Of a stretch of 64,000 nucleotides of DNA, positions 27,601-36,641 are shown piece after piece. Made by a program: the position numbers and the translations under genes. This stretch comes from Alentia gelatinosa (Eukaryota; Annelida; Polychaeta; Phyllodocida; Polynoidae), in the NCBI GenBank assembly GCA_950022655.1, contig OX465579.1:42201950-42265949 (forward strand). Reading direction: 5' to 3'. A model generated the notes under the pieces. That model made no database searches. It was not told the origin of the DNA and saw only the letters and a list, made by a program, of their open reading frames with translations. Position 1 is the first letter of the stretch, and the number at the start of each line of letters is the position of its first letter.

Positions 27601-30407
27601 AACACCTTTTCTGCTCTTCCACCAAGCAGATGGCAGCCGGCGACATGCTTAATCTGCCGACAACGACCATACAGTCAGCTTCGGCTAGCGCCTGGTTGGT
27701 GGAACACTCGCTTATGTGAAAGAAATACTGAAGAATCAGAGGTGGTCCTACAGCGATCACTCGCGGAGTATATGCAGATGGTCACGGCTATTACTCCACT
27801 TACGCACCACGATCAGGAATAGGAGGTGACGTAGCTGCGATCAGCATAAGAACAAATAATAATTGATTGGCCCTCAATCCGCCTTAAATAGCAAGGCCTT
27901 TAATAGGTAAAGTATTCACCCCTGTCCGTTCTCTCCATTTAGGGGTAACAGCTGGCTTATGTAAACAGTCCCGGTTTTGCAAAGTTCACCAAACTTACTT
28001 TAACACTGGACAGTTGAGGCAATTTATGGCTTTTTAAGTTGAAGAAATAATAAGTATTAGTAAATCCATTATCTATGAGTGTTGTTACTCCAATATAAAG
28101 GTAATTTCACAGTGATTTTACTCCCATTGAATTAGAGGACCAGTAATAGATATGGCTGAACTGAGAAGAAAGGAAACCTCCACTGGAGAACCACCTCCAA
28201 ATACACAGTTATTAACCAACAGACACTTATTATAAAGGTTAGCGAAGACAAATGGGTATATATTTTTATTCAATTTTTTCACACATGTCAGACTGCGTCC
28301 AGTATGGAATGAGAAGGCTTGGGAGGGGTGTATGTGGTAAGAACCCGGCCCTTTTTGGGGACTAACACAGGGCCAGGTGAATGTATGACGATTCGCACTT
28401 AGACTTGCTCAAGTCTTTGATTGTGACCATTCACTAAATGATTAATCACAATCAGAATAAAGTTTATTTTAGTATGTATCCTCCTCTGACTGGCCCAGGA
28501 ATCAGCGAGGCGGGTAGCCATAGGATGCAGGGACTGAAACCAGTCTAATTCGCACTAGAAGCCTATTCGCCCTGCTACTAAAACGATTTGCACTAGACGA
28601 TTCCTCAATAGCAAAATATACTATTACAAAACTTTATCAGTCTTTCACACTAGACTTATTCTATTCAGTTACTTGAGATTGAAATTATTGCCAGTTCTTG
28701 TATATGCGCAATTAGAATGGGAGCGGCCCATATAAACAAACTCTGTGTCATTGACTGTTTACCACGGCCAATTTTGAGCTCGCGGGTGTACCGGAAAATG
28801 CCAAATATTCATAGGTTCCCTTTAGATAATGAAAATATAAACTTTTAATATAATGGACATGTGATTGTTCAGTATTCAGCAACCTGAAGTCTTAGTTTTT
28901 ATTTTTATTTCCAATCCGAATGGTCTTGTTTACAGTGTAAATCGTCCGGTGCAAATTGTGTGACAGTGTGAATCGTCTGATACCTAGTTATACGTAGCAC
29001 AACGCTATCACTCCCCCACAGACGTTGTACTTAAGGACAAACTTTGAGATATTTTGCAAACCAAACTGGTGCGCATGAATGGGGCATCTCCTTGATCAGG
29101 CATCCACCATTTTGAATCCTCTCCTAAGTCTGAGTTTGAAAATTGAGCTAGTTCTCCAGGTATTCCGCTGATTACTGCCTGTGTATTTTGTTGTATTTAC
29201 TTATTTCCACTGTGCCCCCTAGCAGAGGCATCAAGTGTGTGGTTCAATTTTTGCATTGTTATTATCGAAGAATGTGTGAAAGGGTTGTAATCGTTAAGTC
29301 CTCTGTGATAAATGTACATATGTCCTGAGTGTTCTATGTGACTCTTGTGTGAAGGATTGCCAGAAAACTGGTGAACGTGATGTTGTAAATTTTTGCTGAA
29401 TAAAAAAAAATTCAGGGAGAGAAATAAGTAATCTGAATAGTATCAGCCTTTGATTTCACCTTTTGAATTGAATTTACAAAATTTAGACAATTACGGTATT
29501 TATTGTTTAGCATATACTTTGATGTGCCTAGACTGTGTTTGAAAGGAGAAATTGTCAGTCTCAAAGTTTGCCTATGACATGACATCAAGTCTGATTACTG
29601 ATACCCGGCCAGGTATGCTTTAATAAAAGATGCTGTGGCAATAGATCCTGAGACCAATGGGTCGCCTTCTAAGAACATGACATGCATATGTACGTGTATA
29701 GAGTGATTACCTTTTTTACCTACTATTTTGAAACAAACGCGTTTATTACATGTTTAACTTTAGCCAATAACTTAACTAAATCATGTGTGTATGCCTACTG
29801 CCTCACAGTCACACACCATTGTGAATGTGATGGTGGAATCATCCCTCAAGCCAAGGTATTAAAGAATCAGCCTGTCACCAGACAGGGTCTCTCAGACTAC
29901 AAATAATTTACGATTTTTCAACATAGTTTCTGTATTACCTACTGTCACTGGCCGATAATTTGATTTTGGGGTTCACAAAATGTTTCGAGCGCCAAACTTG
30001 TTGGTGTGGCTGCACTAAGAACTGACCAAACTCCAATTCCAAAGACAAGAGTTCTTTCACTGTTTCAGATTATCAAACTATCATCGAATTCGTTCAATAA
30101 CAGTTATTCATTCCTAAGTACAGCTATATACACTAAGCACTGCCATTACACTTGGACGAGGGAAGCAAATTAGTAAAGAATATAACGTTAAAAGGAAAAT
30201 ATCCATCTATTGCAGTGTCACTTATACCAATAACACCCACAGACAGTGACAGACTGTTGATACTGATAGTGATAACTGATATACACACGGACAAAACCTG
30301 ACTGGTGAACAGTGAAAGCCACCTTTTCTACTGACCTGTTTAATGTTTGCTGGCAATTTACTCCATGGATAGTTCTGCCTAATATGGAACTCTACATCGG
30401 CATTCAT
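3820..30407 (-). CDS. FAM91A1: FAM91A1 orthologue, 5' part of a spliced gene (coding exons 1-4)
   Basis: This is a host gene on the minus strand. Four exons join as 30407-30336, 12941-12857, 4737-4528 and 3887-3820, with GT/AG borders and phases 0, 1, 1 and 0, to encode 145 residues. The product matches the N-terminus of the conserved animal protein FAM91A1: a start MNADVEFHIRQNYPW, then NSQKEYEK, then YYEELLRYSREHLMLYPYHL, and finally RLLGIGRNQYIDLMNQCRSS. From knowledge of the family, FAM91A1 (about 840 residues in human) sits at the trans-Golgi, binds the golgin-capture adaptor TBC1D23 and belongs to the WDR11 complex that receives endosome-derived vesicles. The N-terminal helical and winged-helix region present here is the most conserved part. 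No frameshift or stop breaks the exons, so the gene appears functional. The remainder lies left of the window. Large introns 1 and 2 (17,394 and 8,119 bp) carry the transposons listed below. Confidence 0.93.
3888..4527 (-). other. FAM91A1 intron 3
   Basis: A 640-bp AT-rich intron between exons 3 and 4. No repeats or transposon features were recognised. Confidence 0.8.
4528..4737 (-). CDS. FAM91A1: FAM91A1 coding exon 3
   Basis: This 210-nt exon has acceptor TTTTCTTGCAG and donor GTAAGTAG. It completes the valine codon from exon 2 and encodes KHVRKDEKKYYEELL, then LYPYHLSDVMVKGLRITPF, then EKSYDSLPNFTAAD. This is the most strongly conserved block of the FAM91 N-terminus. It ends in phase 1 with T, which exon 4 completes to a cysteine codon. 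The exon is GC-rich at third positions compared with the AT-rich introns around it. Confidence 0.93.
5609..5787. repeat. Foldback hairpin element with T tract
   Basis: Arms of 44 nt (5609-5652 and 5744-5787) are inverted copies with two mismatches, separated by about 90 nt. The right arm is followed directly by a run of about 20 T. This looks like a small foldback MITE. No convincing target duplication was found. Confidence 0.8.
8801..9440. repeat. Degenerate tandem repeat, about 80-bp unit
   Basis: Related blocks recur at about 8801, 8882, 8966, 9043 and 9120, with a further one near 9332. Each has a core like CATGNATATTATATTGTC followed by a GCCCACCTACC-like string. Spacing is about 77-84 bp. 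The copies are heavily diverged, so this is an old minisatellite. Confidence 0.5.
11028..11093. repeat. (TA)n microsatellite
   Basis: About 33 perfect TA dinucleotides in FAM91A1 intron 2. Confidence 0.97.
11690..12010. repeat. Degenerate short minisatellite (CACATGGGATGCGGTGC-like)
   Basis: Many imperfect copies of a 15-17-nt unit resembling CACATGGGATGCGGTGCC run through this block. They leave overlapping spurious open frames on both strands. It has no coding character. Confidence 0.65.
12584..12644. repeat. (AAT)n microsatellite
   Basis: About 20 AAT trinucleotides, 213 bp from the donor side of FAM91A1 exon 2. Confidence 0.97.
12857..12941 (-). CDS. FAM91A1: FAM91A1 coding exon 2
   Basis: This is an 85-nt exon with acceptor CTCTTACAG before 12941 and donor GTAAGT after 12857. 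It encodes 28 residues containing LGNSQKEYEK and NQLRYKGNL, plus the first base of a valine codon completed in exon 3. It is too short and too spliced to show as an open reading frame by itself. It was found by looking for the segment the family has between the KLPAN and KHVRKDE motifs. Confidence 0.9.
18330..20241. mobile_element. Candidate insertion bounded by exact 20-bp direct repeats
   Basis: The same 20 nt, starting GAATCCTAGATG, occur at 18330-18349 and 20222-20241. Similarity stops abruptly on both sides, as expected for a target duplication around 1,872 bp. Near the right end, 19960-20120 resembles a retroelement 3' end: it has CTCAATAAATAAA and then an A-rich tract, but this tract is about 100 bp short of the repeat. 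No reverse transcriptase was recognised inside. Confidence 0.35.
19231..19292. repeat. Short hairpin, 25-nt arms
   Basis: Arms 19231-19255 and 19268-19292 are near-perfect inverted copies (TAAGGCTTGG...). The hairpin directly abuts the longer inverted repeat that starts at about 19290. Confidence 0.8.
19290..20399. repeat. Inverted repeat pair about 1 kb apart
   Basis: The segment 19290-19358 matches 20332-20399 in inverted orientation at roughly 85 per cent. Both contain ATATGACGAGGGCGTTTTT and its complement. They may be the arms of a TIR or foldback element. They lie inside the interval bounded by the 20-bp direct repeats, except that the right arm lies outside it, so the two structures must have formed at different times. 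Confidence 0.6.
20766..21804. mobile_element. TIR DNA element with TAA target duplication
   Basis: The ends are inverted: AGGTCCGGCCCCACTGGTGC on the left and its relaxed complement, ending GGCCGGACCT, on the right (about 20 of 25 bases). TAA flanks both sides (20763-20765 and 21805-21807). A three-base TWA target duplication fits the PIF/Harbinger superfamily. There is no transposase frame, so it would be non-autonomous. It contains a nested hairpin at 20870-20988. Confidence 0.55.
20870..20988. repeat. Foldback hairpin inside the TAA-flanked element
   Basis: Arms of about 50 nt (20870-20919 and 20938-20988) begin and end with GATGAAAATAACTCGG and its complement. The outermost 16 nt of each arm are perfect, with scattered mismatches inward. 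Confidence 0.8.
25226..27015 (+). mobile_element. 5'-truncated LINE fragment (CR1/jockey-like)
   Basis: This is a plus-strand non-LTR retrotransposon copy in FAM91A1 intron 1. Coding similarity starts abruptly at the SK-I-EK position of the RT, so the endonuclease and half of the fingers are missing. The 3' end at about 26990-27015 is two A-rich runs. The extreme 5' end is a 46-bp inverted duplication (see finding). No clear target duplication was identified. Confidence 0.8.
25278..26567 (+). pseudogene. LINE reverse transcriptase, broken in three frames
   Basis: RNA-templated DNA polymerase of a non-LTR retrotransposon. The order is SKIVEKLM, the motif FRKAFDSVHH, GVPQGSVLGPLLF and the catalytic box YADDLVIY, all in the first frame (25286-25834). 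The thumb and connection (25836-26270: VNCAKTK, HYLGVVID, IDYASTIHP, QQNRGLRLC) follow in a second frame. The C-terminal tail (26262-26567: WNNLPEAIKR) is in a third frame. Two frameshifts, near 25834 and 26262, therefore inactivate it. The catalytic YADD is still intact. The motif set resembles the CR1/jockey side of the LINE tree, but the exact clade is uncertain. Confidence 0.88.
27310..27490. repeat. Two-copy tandem repeat, about 87 bp
   Basis: Two imperfect units each contain CATTCATGTTGA, then a TCAATGCTG-like or TCAACGCTG-like string, then GCCAGTAAAGCT or its GGCAAAGCTCG variant. Nothing coding was recognised. Confidence 0.5.
27960..28370 (+). repeat. Dispersed repeat D, copy 1
   Basis: This aligns by eye with 45020-45560. 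Shared landmarks are CCGGTTTTGCAAAGTTC, ATTAGTAAATCCATT, AATATAAAGGT, ATGGCTGAACTGAGAAGAA and CAGACTGCGTCCAGTATAGA. Copy 2 has about 140 extra bases in the middle. The family and ends are unknown. Confidence 0.75.
30336..30407 (-). CDS. FAM91A1: FAM91A1 coding exon 1
   Basis: Encodes 24 residues, MNADVEFHIRQNYPW through LPANIKQ. It ends in AAACAG followed by the donor GTCAGT, phase 0. The frame stays open to another ATG ten codons upstream (30437-30435). The start at 30407 is chosen because known family members begin MN-x-DVEFHIR at exactly this point. Confidence 0.92.
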
Positions 30408-30720
30408 CCTCGGACTCAAGTGATCGTAATCCAACAATGAGCAAATGGAGTTGTTTTGACTCGCTCAAAACACACAACCTCACGTAGAGCCGACCATCAT
30501 GCACACGCCCACTTCGAGGCTACGCGGATAGGAGTCTATGATGCTAGGAGGAATCTGATTGGACAACTTCCTTCTGTCATCCAATCAAATTCGATCTTAG
30601 ATAGGTAGACACTTTACCCGCACAGCGGTACCGTGTGTATTATATGTAACACTGCTACACGCACGGTAGTGTTTTGAGGTTATTCAAACGTTGGTTCTCA
30701 ATTTATCCGCTAGAGGGCTC
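30408..30720 (-). promoter_or_regulatory. FAM91A1 upstream region with paired CCAAT boxes
   Basis: This is the sequence immediately upstream of the FAM91A1 start. Two CCAAT-type pentamers in opposite orientations lie about 150-185 bp before the ATG (ATTGG at 30559-30563 and CCAAT near 30582-30586). No TATA box is evident. A CTCF-like string, CCGCTAGAGGGCTC, is at 30707-30720. The transcription start is unknown and an untranslated first exon further upstream cannot be excluded. Confidence 0.4.
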
Positions 30721-31017
30721 GGCGAGATAAACTGGTTTCCCCATTACCTGCGAGAGGGCACGGTGAACTACGCAGGTTCCCGGGGTATCCGCACAGAGTA
30801 GATAGATATCCGCTAGCGGTTCGGCGGATAGCCAGCGGCGTACACAAGCGGAACCACAGAGTAGAGAGACATCTACTTTACTCTGTTGCGGAACCCAGCG
30901 AAGGCGGTGAACCAGCCAATCAAAGGACTATTAGAGAAGTGAGAGAACATGTGCAAAATCACAGGCACTTCTATCACTAGTATCAGTGACTTTACAATCT
31001 TTCTTATTTGATTCTCG

Positions 31018-31200
31018 GGAGCGGCGCCGACGTCACGCAACGTAGTAACGGGTACGTCCGGCCGCAAAAACAGACACTGCGCCGCTCAGTTTTCTCTCTT
31101 TGCATTTTGTTTTCCCAGTAGCGGTGCAGTGCACTCTGTTACGTTCGAAGGGTTTAGCAACTTTTCACTCCATTGAAACCAATGTTAAACCACAGAGTAA
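31018..31200. repeat. Dispersed GC-rich repeat Y, copy 1
   Basis: Shares GGGAGCGGCGCCGACGTCAC, the GTCCGGCCGCAAAAAC core and the end ATTGAAACCAATGTTAAA with 33363-33530. A shorter piece is at 54414-54500. It lies about 610 bp upstream of the FAM91A1 start and carries a CRE-like GACGTCAC. Confidence 0.75.
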
Positions 31201-31921
31201 AAATAGAAAATGTTGATAATGTATAGATACAGAAAGCAAACAAAAAATGGCATGGACATGAAGAAATAAAAACTTGCTCAAAAGTACATAAATTCTCCGA
31301 TCCGGCCAGGAAGTAGGTGGCGCTACAAACTCCCTGGGCGGCCATTTTGGAGAATCCCCCCCACACTGCACCGCTAGAGCAACATACTGAAAACTCGTCG
31401 CTGCAATGATAGGCTTCTGGGAAATAACTACTTTCAGTCGGAGAATTGATGTCAATTCAAACTCAAACTGGTTTGACAATTCTAAAAGTGTGACAACACT
31501 GGAACTATCAGTCAGAAGCAAGATTACACTATATTACATATTTCTGAGAGTCATAGCATTGTTTTAGTTTCAGTAGAAACAAGAAATTAGAGATGTTGTC
31601 ACTCAGTTCAGAAGATGACAGTTGAATGTTTACTTCAAATCCTTAAACTCTTATGAACTAATTATATCATTTCCAAAGTCATCAGAAGGTTGCCACTAGA
31701 TTAATTTAAAGAAATATATCGATGTCACTTACAAATCTTGCGGGAAAAACTACTAGACACACTACACAGGTAGGAACTACATTCTCTTGGGTAGTACTAC
31801 ATCGCCCGTAAAAAGGCGCGGAGGGAACATCTTAAAATCCTAAGATTGTAAAGAGTCCGTCATTGCAGAGACAGGTTTTGCGGAAAACCGGAGCGGCGCA
31901 GTGTGAATCCCCCACGCAATG

Positions 31922-32138
31922 ATTCTCCGATCTGGATGGACACTTCCGGTTCAAAATACCCTCCAAAATATGTAAATCCACCTGACAACGGATCAATCTG
32001 CCATCTTGCCTGGTGAATACAAAGCCCTGACAGCGCTTTGTATTCACCAGCCAAGATGGCGGATCGATCCGTTGTCAGGTGAATTTGCATATTTTGGAGG
32101 GTTTTTTGAACCGGAAGTATCCAGCCGGATCGGAGAAT
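31922..32138. repeat. Large near-perfect palindrome (hairpin MITE)
   Basis: Two 104-nt arms (31922-32025 and 32035-32138) are inverted copies with about ten mismatches and a 9-nt loop. The ends are ATTCTCCGATC and its complement. There is no coding capacity. Confidence 0.9.
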
Positions 32139-32158
32139 AAATACGAAGTAAAATAAAT

Positions 32159-32207
32159 AAAAAGTGGTTGTTTGGTGGAATAGTATTCCACCAAACAACC
32201 ACTTTTT
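32159..32207. repeat. Perfect 24-bp-arm palindrome
   Basis: Arms 32159-32182 and 32184-32207 are exact complements around a single central G. The palindrome contains TGGTGGAATA and TATTCCACCA back to back. The right arm reads as the left end of repeat W. Confidence 0.95.
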
Positions 32208-33181
32208 CAACGTCAACAGACGTTCCAGCCAACTTTTCAGCCGACGTCGATTGAAACATCTGAAAAAATGGCATCAAAATGCGTCGCTGCTCGACCGAAA
32301 CCCCCAACAGACGCTCATGTGGTCGCCATACAAGCGTCTGGTGGGTTCAAAGTTCCAGCAGATCCTAGCCGACGCCCCTGCCGTGGCGCCGACTGGTGGA
32401 CGTTGGCCACATTTTATGAAGTAATCGAGTTTTCCAATAGGCGGCGCGGCGTGCGGCGATACACTGCGATACTCCGAACCGGCAAAAGCCGCGTATCGAG
32501 CGGAGCAGTGTGTCGGCTTGTTGGGATTTGTACGGGAACGGTCAGAGATTGTCAAATAACCGCGGAAATACACGTTAAATCGAACAATGAAGGTAAATAA
32601 AGACAAGGATTGATGTTTTGAATGTGTATGGCACGCTATGGTGCTAGAATTCCGCCGAATATATCGAAAGTGTCGGAATTCTCGATGTCCGTTTGCGGTT
32701 ACGGGTATCGCCGGTATCGCTCACACTATGTTGGCGGCGTTCCCTCACCGCAACTCCCGGCAGAACCCACGGGCGGGTGTCGTACTCTTCAAATGTATCG
32801 GCCAGACGCCCAATTCCAGCAGACAAAAACCTAATCAATCAGTTATTTCGGCCGATGCTATATTTACATCTTGTGGAGGGTTGTTGGGGGTATCGGTTGG
32901 GGGATTGCCTGAAAATTCTGGTTGGTGGAAGTGCATTTCAGCTGGGAAATGGCCAAACACCCCAGCAGACGCTCAGCAACCGTGAGGCGACACTCCTATC
33001 AACCCCAATATCCTCCAATCGACGTCTTGAAACGTCGGGCAGGAGAACCGACGCCTGCTGAAATGTCTGGTGTGTGCTTCCACCGACCCAACAGATGATT
33101 TAGAATAGAGCAGATCTGCCAGCAACCGCAGCAACCGCCATATGGGCGCTGTACAACGATTTTGTCTTGTTGGTGGAATAC
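32184..33181. mobile_element. TTCCACCAA-ended non-autonomous element W, composite copy
   Basis: Inverted ends TATTCCACCAA at 32184 and TTGGTGGAATA at the right. Its outer parts (32220-32420 and 32820-33180) match the simpler copy at 62235-62651. The middle (about 32420-32815) instead matches the 3' part of the GC-rich repeat G at 52.6 and 60.4 kb in reverse. It therefore looks like W with another element inserted. No transposase was seen. Confidence 0.6.
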
Positions 33182-33214
33182 AGCCTATATGCAGATTCAA
33201 ATATTAAAACTTCT

Positions 33215-33920
33215 ATGCCACAAAGTTTGTGGATATATATTGTTAGAAACATATCAAACTACCTTTAATTATGTATAATAATCATGTAAATGGAGTTCAA
33301 ACATCGATTTACGTTGCGCCGGTTGAGCGATGATACCAGAAAGCGAGAGTGTTTGAAAATTCTCGGGAGCGGCGCCGATGTCACGCAACGGGTTCCTCCG
33401 GCCGCAAAAACTGACTCTGCACCGCTCGGTTTTATCGCTTTGCAGTTTGCTTTCCTGAAAGCGGTTCAGTGCACTCTATTACGTTCAAAGGGTTAAACAA
33501 CTTTCCACCCCATTGAAACCAATGTTAAATCCACTGTACTTCTCTGGTAATATCTCAGTAAATATCCAATATAGAGACATCAAACAAAAAATGTCATGTA
33601 GGTGAAGAGCAGGGGAAGATGTTTGGTGGGTTTTTTTTCTATCAATTCGTTTTGCAAAGATTGTATTATTTGGTCTTTTTTTCAGCAATCTGCCGAAATT
33701 GCAGCCAACAGGCTGCTACAACTGTCAAAATACAACTGACTCAAAAGTAAATAAATCTGCAGATTTAAGCATTCATACTTCTATCCTACAGAGTTTATTG
33801 ATATATCTTGTTAGAAACAAATCAAACTACCTTTAATTACTCATATTTATCATGTACAGAGAGTTCAAACATCGATTTCCGTAACGCCGGTCGAGCGATA
33901 ATATCAGAAAGCTAGGGTGA
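33215..33920. repeat. Direct duplication of about 135 bp, with repeat Y between
   Basis: 33215-33350 and 33776-33915 are direct copies, sharing TTGTTAGAAACAAATCAAAC (with small changes), CTACCTTTAATTA, CATGTA and CAAACATCGATTTACG. Offset is about 561 bp. Y copy 2 (33363-33530) lies between them. Confidence 0.7.
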
Positions 33921-34340
33921 TCGAAACTGGCAATACCCTTTGCCCCAAGCGGTCGTGAAAAAAACTAAACGTTCCGCTCCCGAGAATGGCAAAACCCTTT
34001 GCCTCGTTTTCGTTTGAAGGTTCCGCTCCTGAGAATAAAGGCACAGACTTGAATGACCTGGGTTGGCAACAACCTGCCCCTGGCGTATCGATGAACGACG
34101 CGTCAAGGCGTGTCAAGGCCTACCGTCAATCGGACTGTGCCAGAGCTAACGTGCGTAGCAAACGTCTGCTCTGGTGGCCAGTGTATGAGTGCCTCGGCAT
34201 TGTTAGGGTTCTGATAACAGCCGCGAGGCGGTGCTCCCGTCATTTGACGTTAGTTCAATATTTCGCCAGCTGGTAACATTAGCATAATCATAACATTAAG
34301 AAAACTGTTTACATTTGTCTACAAACATTAACCACACTTA

Positions 34341-34890
34341 ACTTCTATAATTTCGACTGTTCTTTATAGGTATATAATTTAACCTTTTTATGATATAGTT
34401 TATCAATGTCAAAATCATAATTGTCCATGCCTGATTATCTGAAAATGAGGGAGTTCTAAATGCCAACCCCACTAAAAGTGACCCAAAATGTGCCAATTGT
34501 TTAGAAACCTCCAGCACACCTAGGACTATAATTTCAACTGTTCTATTTAGGAAGTGTCTTGAAATCGTCAGTGAAATAGTTTATTTAGACTTGGCGCGAT
34601 AGGAACATTTTTTAAATCTTGATTTTCTGTGCCTGATTATCTGAAAACGAGGGAATTCTGCCTGCCGCCCCCAACACAAAATCTGCCAATTGTCTGGAAC
34701 CCCCCAGCTCACTTACAGTCATAATCTACAGGTACTGTCCCATTTAGGTATGTATCTGAAATCATTGATGAAATAGTACATCAAGGGCTGGTGAGGTGGA
34801 AATAATTTCAAAATCATGATTTCCCATGTGGAACCCTTGAAAATGAGGAAATCCGAGTCCTGACCCCAACCAAAGTGGAATTTGATTGTA
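34341..34890. repeat. Three tandem degenerate units of about 190 bp
   Basis: Units begin near 34341, 34531 and 34720. Each has a CTATAATTTCAACTGTTC-like start, then GAAATAGTTTATCAA, AATCATGATTTTC, CTGAAAATGAGG and CCAACC. Similarity falls to about 70 per cent. Confidence 0.65.
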
Positions 34891-35793
34891 ATACTTTTAA
34901 ATTGACATATTCTTGATGTGATCTGGCCTGGATTGAAAACCAAATATAATGTTTGAATCTATTGTAGTGTGTGATTATGTGAAATATGGGAACTAAGGCA
35001 GGATGATGGTGGATTATTATGGCAGCATTTATTCCTATGTCTTCATGGTACCAAGGCTATGGACGGAGAGAGAGAGAAGTATGTCACAATCCCCTGTTCC
35101 TAGAAATACCACATAGAGGTCATACATGAGTAGTTGTTAGAGTTGCTCACAGATGGCAGCAGCTTACAGTAAGTGTGTCATGTTAACAGTAACACACATA
35201 TATAGAGACCAAACATTAGACATTAGATGCAATAGTATACAAGGATACTACATCTATGACCTAATAAATAATTTTTTTTTTTTAAAACATAGGTAGGCCT
35301 ACCATACTTGGTTAACTGGGATGGGGAGGGGGGGCATGGGTAGGTAAAGTATCCACCCCTAATCTGTTTGTTCTCTCCATTTAGGGGCAGAGGAGGTGTG
35401 AAGCACGGCACCCCCTATACCGACCCGGGTCATATATATACGATCGCGGCTGCCTCACGGCGCCACTTTCAAAGATGACAGCAATGGGGAAGGAGCTCTG
35501 AGAAGAACCCATACCAAAACATTTCTAGATGCCTAAAAATCAAAAGTGCCACTTCACACAATTAACTCCCAACACTCGTATTCCTAGCATGCAAGCACCA
35601 TACCACAACAAGAACTAGGTAGAATATTCAGCCCACATATTCATTGAGGCAGGGCTAGTTCTACAGCCCTAGCCTAGTAGCGATATTTGTGAGAAAAAAG
35701 GCTGTATTCCACAACACAAAACCGGCATAAAACGTGGAGCTCTATTGAGCTCTATTGTGATTTGGAATACATTAGATGCCACTCTATCAATAT

Positions 35794-36210
35794 TTAACTC
35801 TTTCTGTCCAAACCTGATTGGAGAGCACAGGCACTATAGGACGAGGCATAATACCTCTATAAACCCCAAGGGGACGAGACTATCGCCGTATGGTGTCTGG
35901 TTGTCGTATGGGTGTCACTAAGCAACCTTTAGATACCAGTTACTATAGTTACTTATCGAATACCCACAGAGTATAATGATGAACATGGTATTTTTTTTTA
36001 TTAATTGTGAACATAATTGTGAACAAATGGTGTAAATCTATTCATTATTTCTCATAAAACATAACGTTTGTGATGATGACACATAAACATAAATATATTT
36101 TTAAACAATGCCTGGAGGCATTCCTCGTCCCCTGGGTGGGAATGCCTCAAGGCATTCCTCATCCCCTGGGTGAGAATGCCTCCAGGCATTGCTCGGACTG
36201 AAAGAGTTAA
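35794..36210. mobile_element. piggyBac-type MITE with TTAA target duplication
   Basis: TTAA (35794-35797) is followed by CTCTTTCTGTCC. The right end is GGACTGAAAGAG followed by TTAA (36207-36210), a 12-bp TIR with one mismatch. TTAA duplication and a TIR of the CCCTTT-x-CTGCC type are hallmarks of piggyBac elements. The interior near the right end holds three mirrored GGCATTCC/GGAATGCC motifs. No transposase. Confidence 0.75.
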
Positions 36211-36641
36211 AAAGATTTTTTTAGAGCTCTAACAGTTAGTATGTAGCAGCTGTTCTTAATTAGCCCATTTTTGCAATATTTTCGAATAGGAGTCTATATC
36301 ACCTGTCAGTTGAGTGCAGGTCGATTTGCATAATTTGTAAATAATGTCACATCTAAAATGAGCATTGGAGTAACAAAACAAAGTATTATGGACCTTTTCG
36401 TATCGTATCTTCCCCTGGAAATGCTTTAAAACATCTGGAGAAGAGGTTCTGTGTGAGTTGTATAGCAGCCTGTCAGAGCATTCATGGTGCTTTGTTTTGG
36501 TTCTCTATTATCGCTCAAAAAGATAGGGGGCGCTGCACTTCACACCTCCTCTGATTTAGGGGTGAACGGTCTGATGCGCAAAATTTGTTACCCTTGAAAA
36601 GTTGTGATTATCACCCATGATCATTCTTCTTCTGTAACACA

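Larger units (their letters stand above)
12942..30335 (-). other. FAM91A1 intron 1
   Basis: A 17.4-kb intron. The segments 12942-18300 and 21810-25220 show no recognisable gene or element apart from low-complexity runs. The part from 18330 to 21804 carries repeats and MITEs, 25226-27015 a LINE fragment, and 27310-28370 two repeat blocks. 28400-30335 appears unremarkable. Confidence 0.65.
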
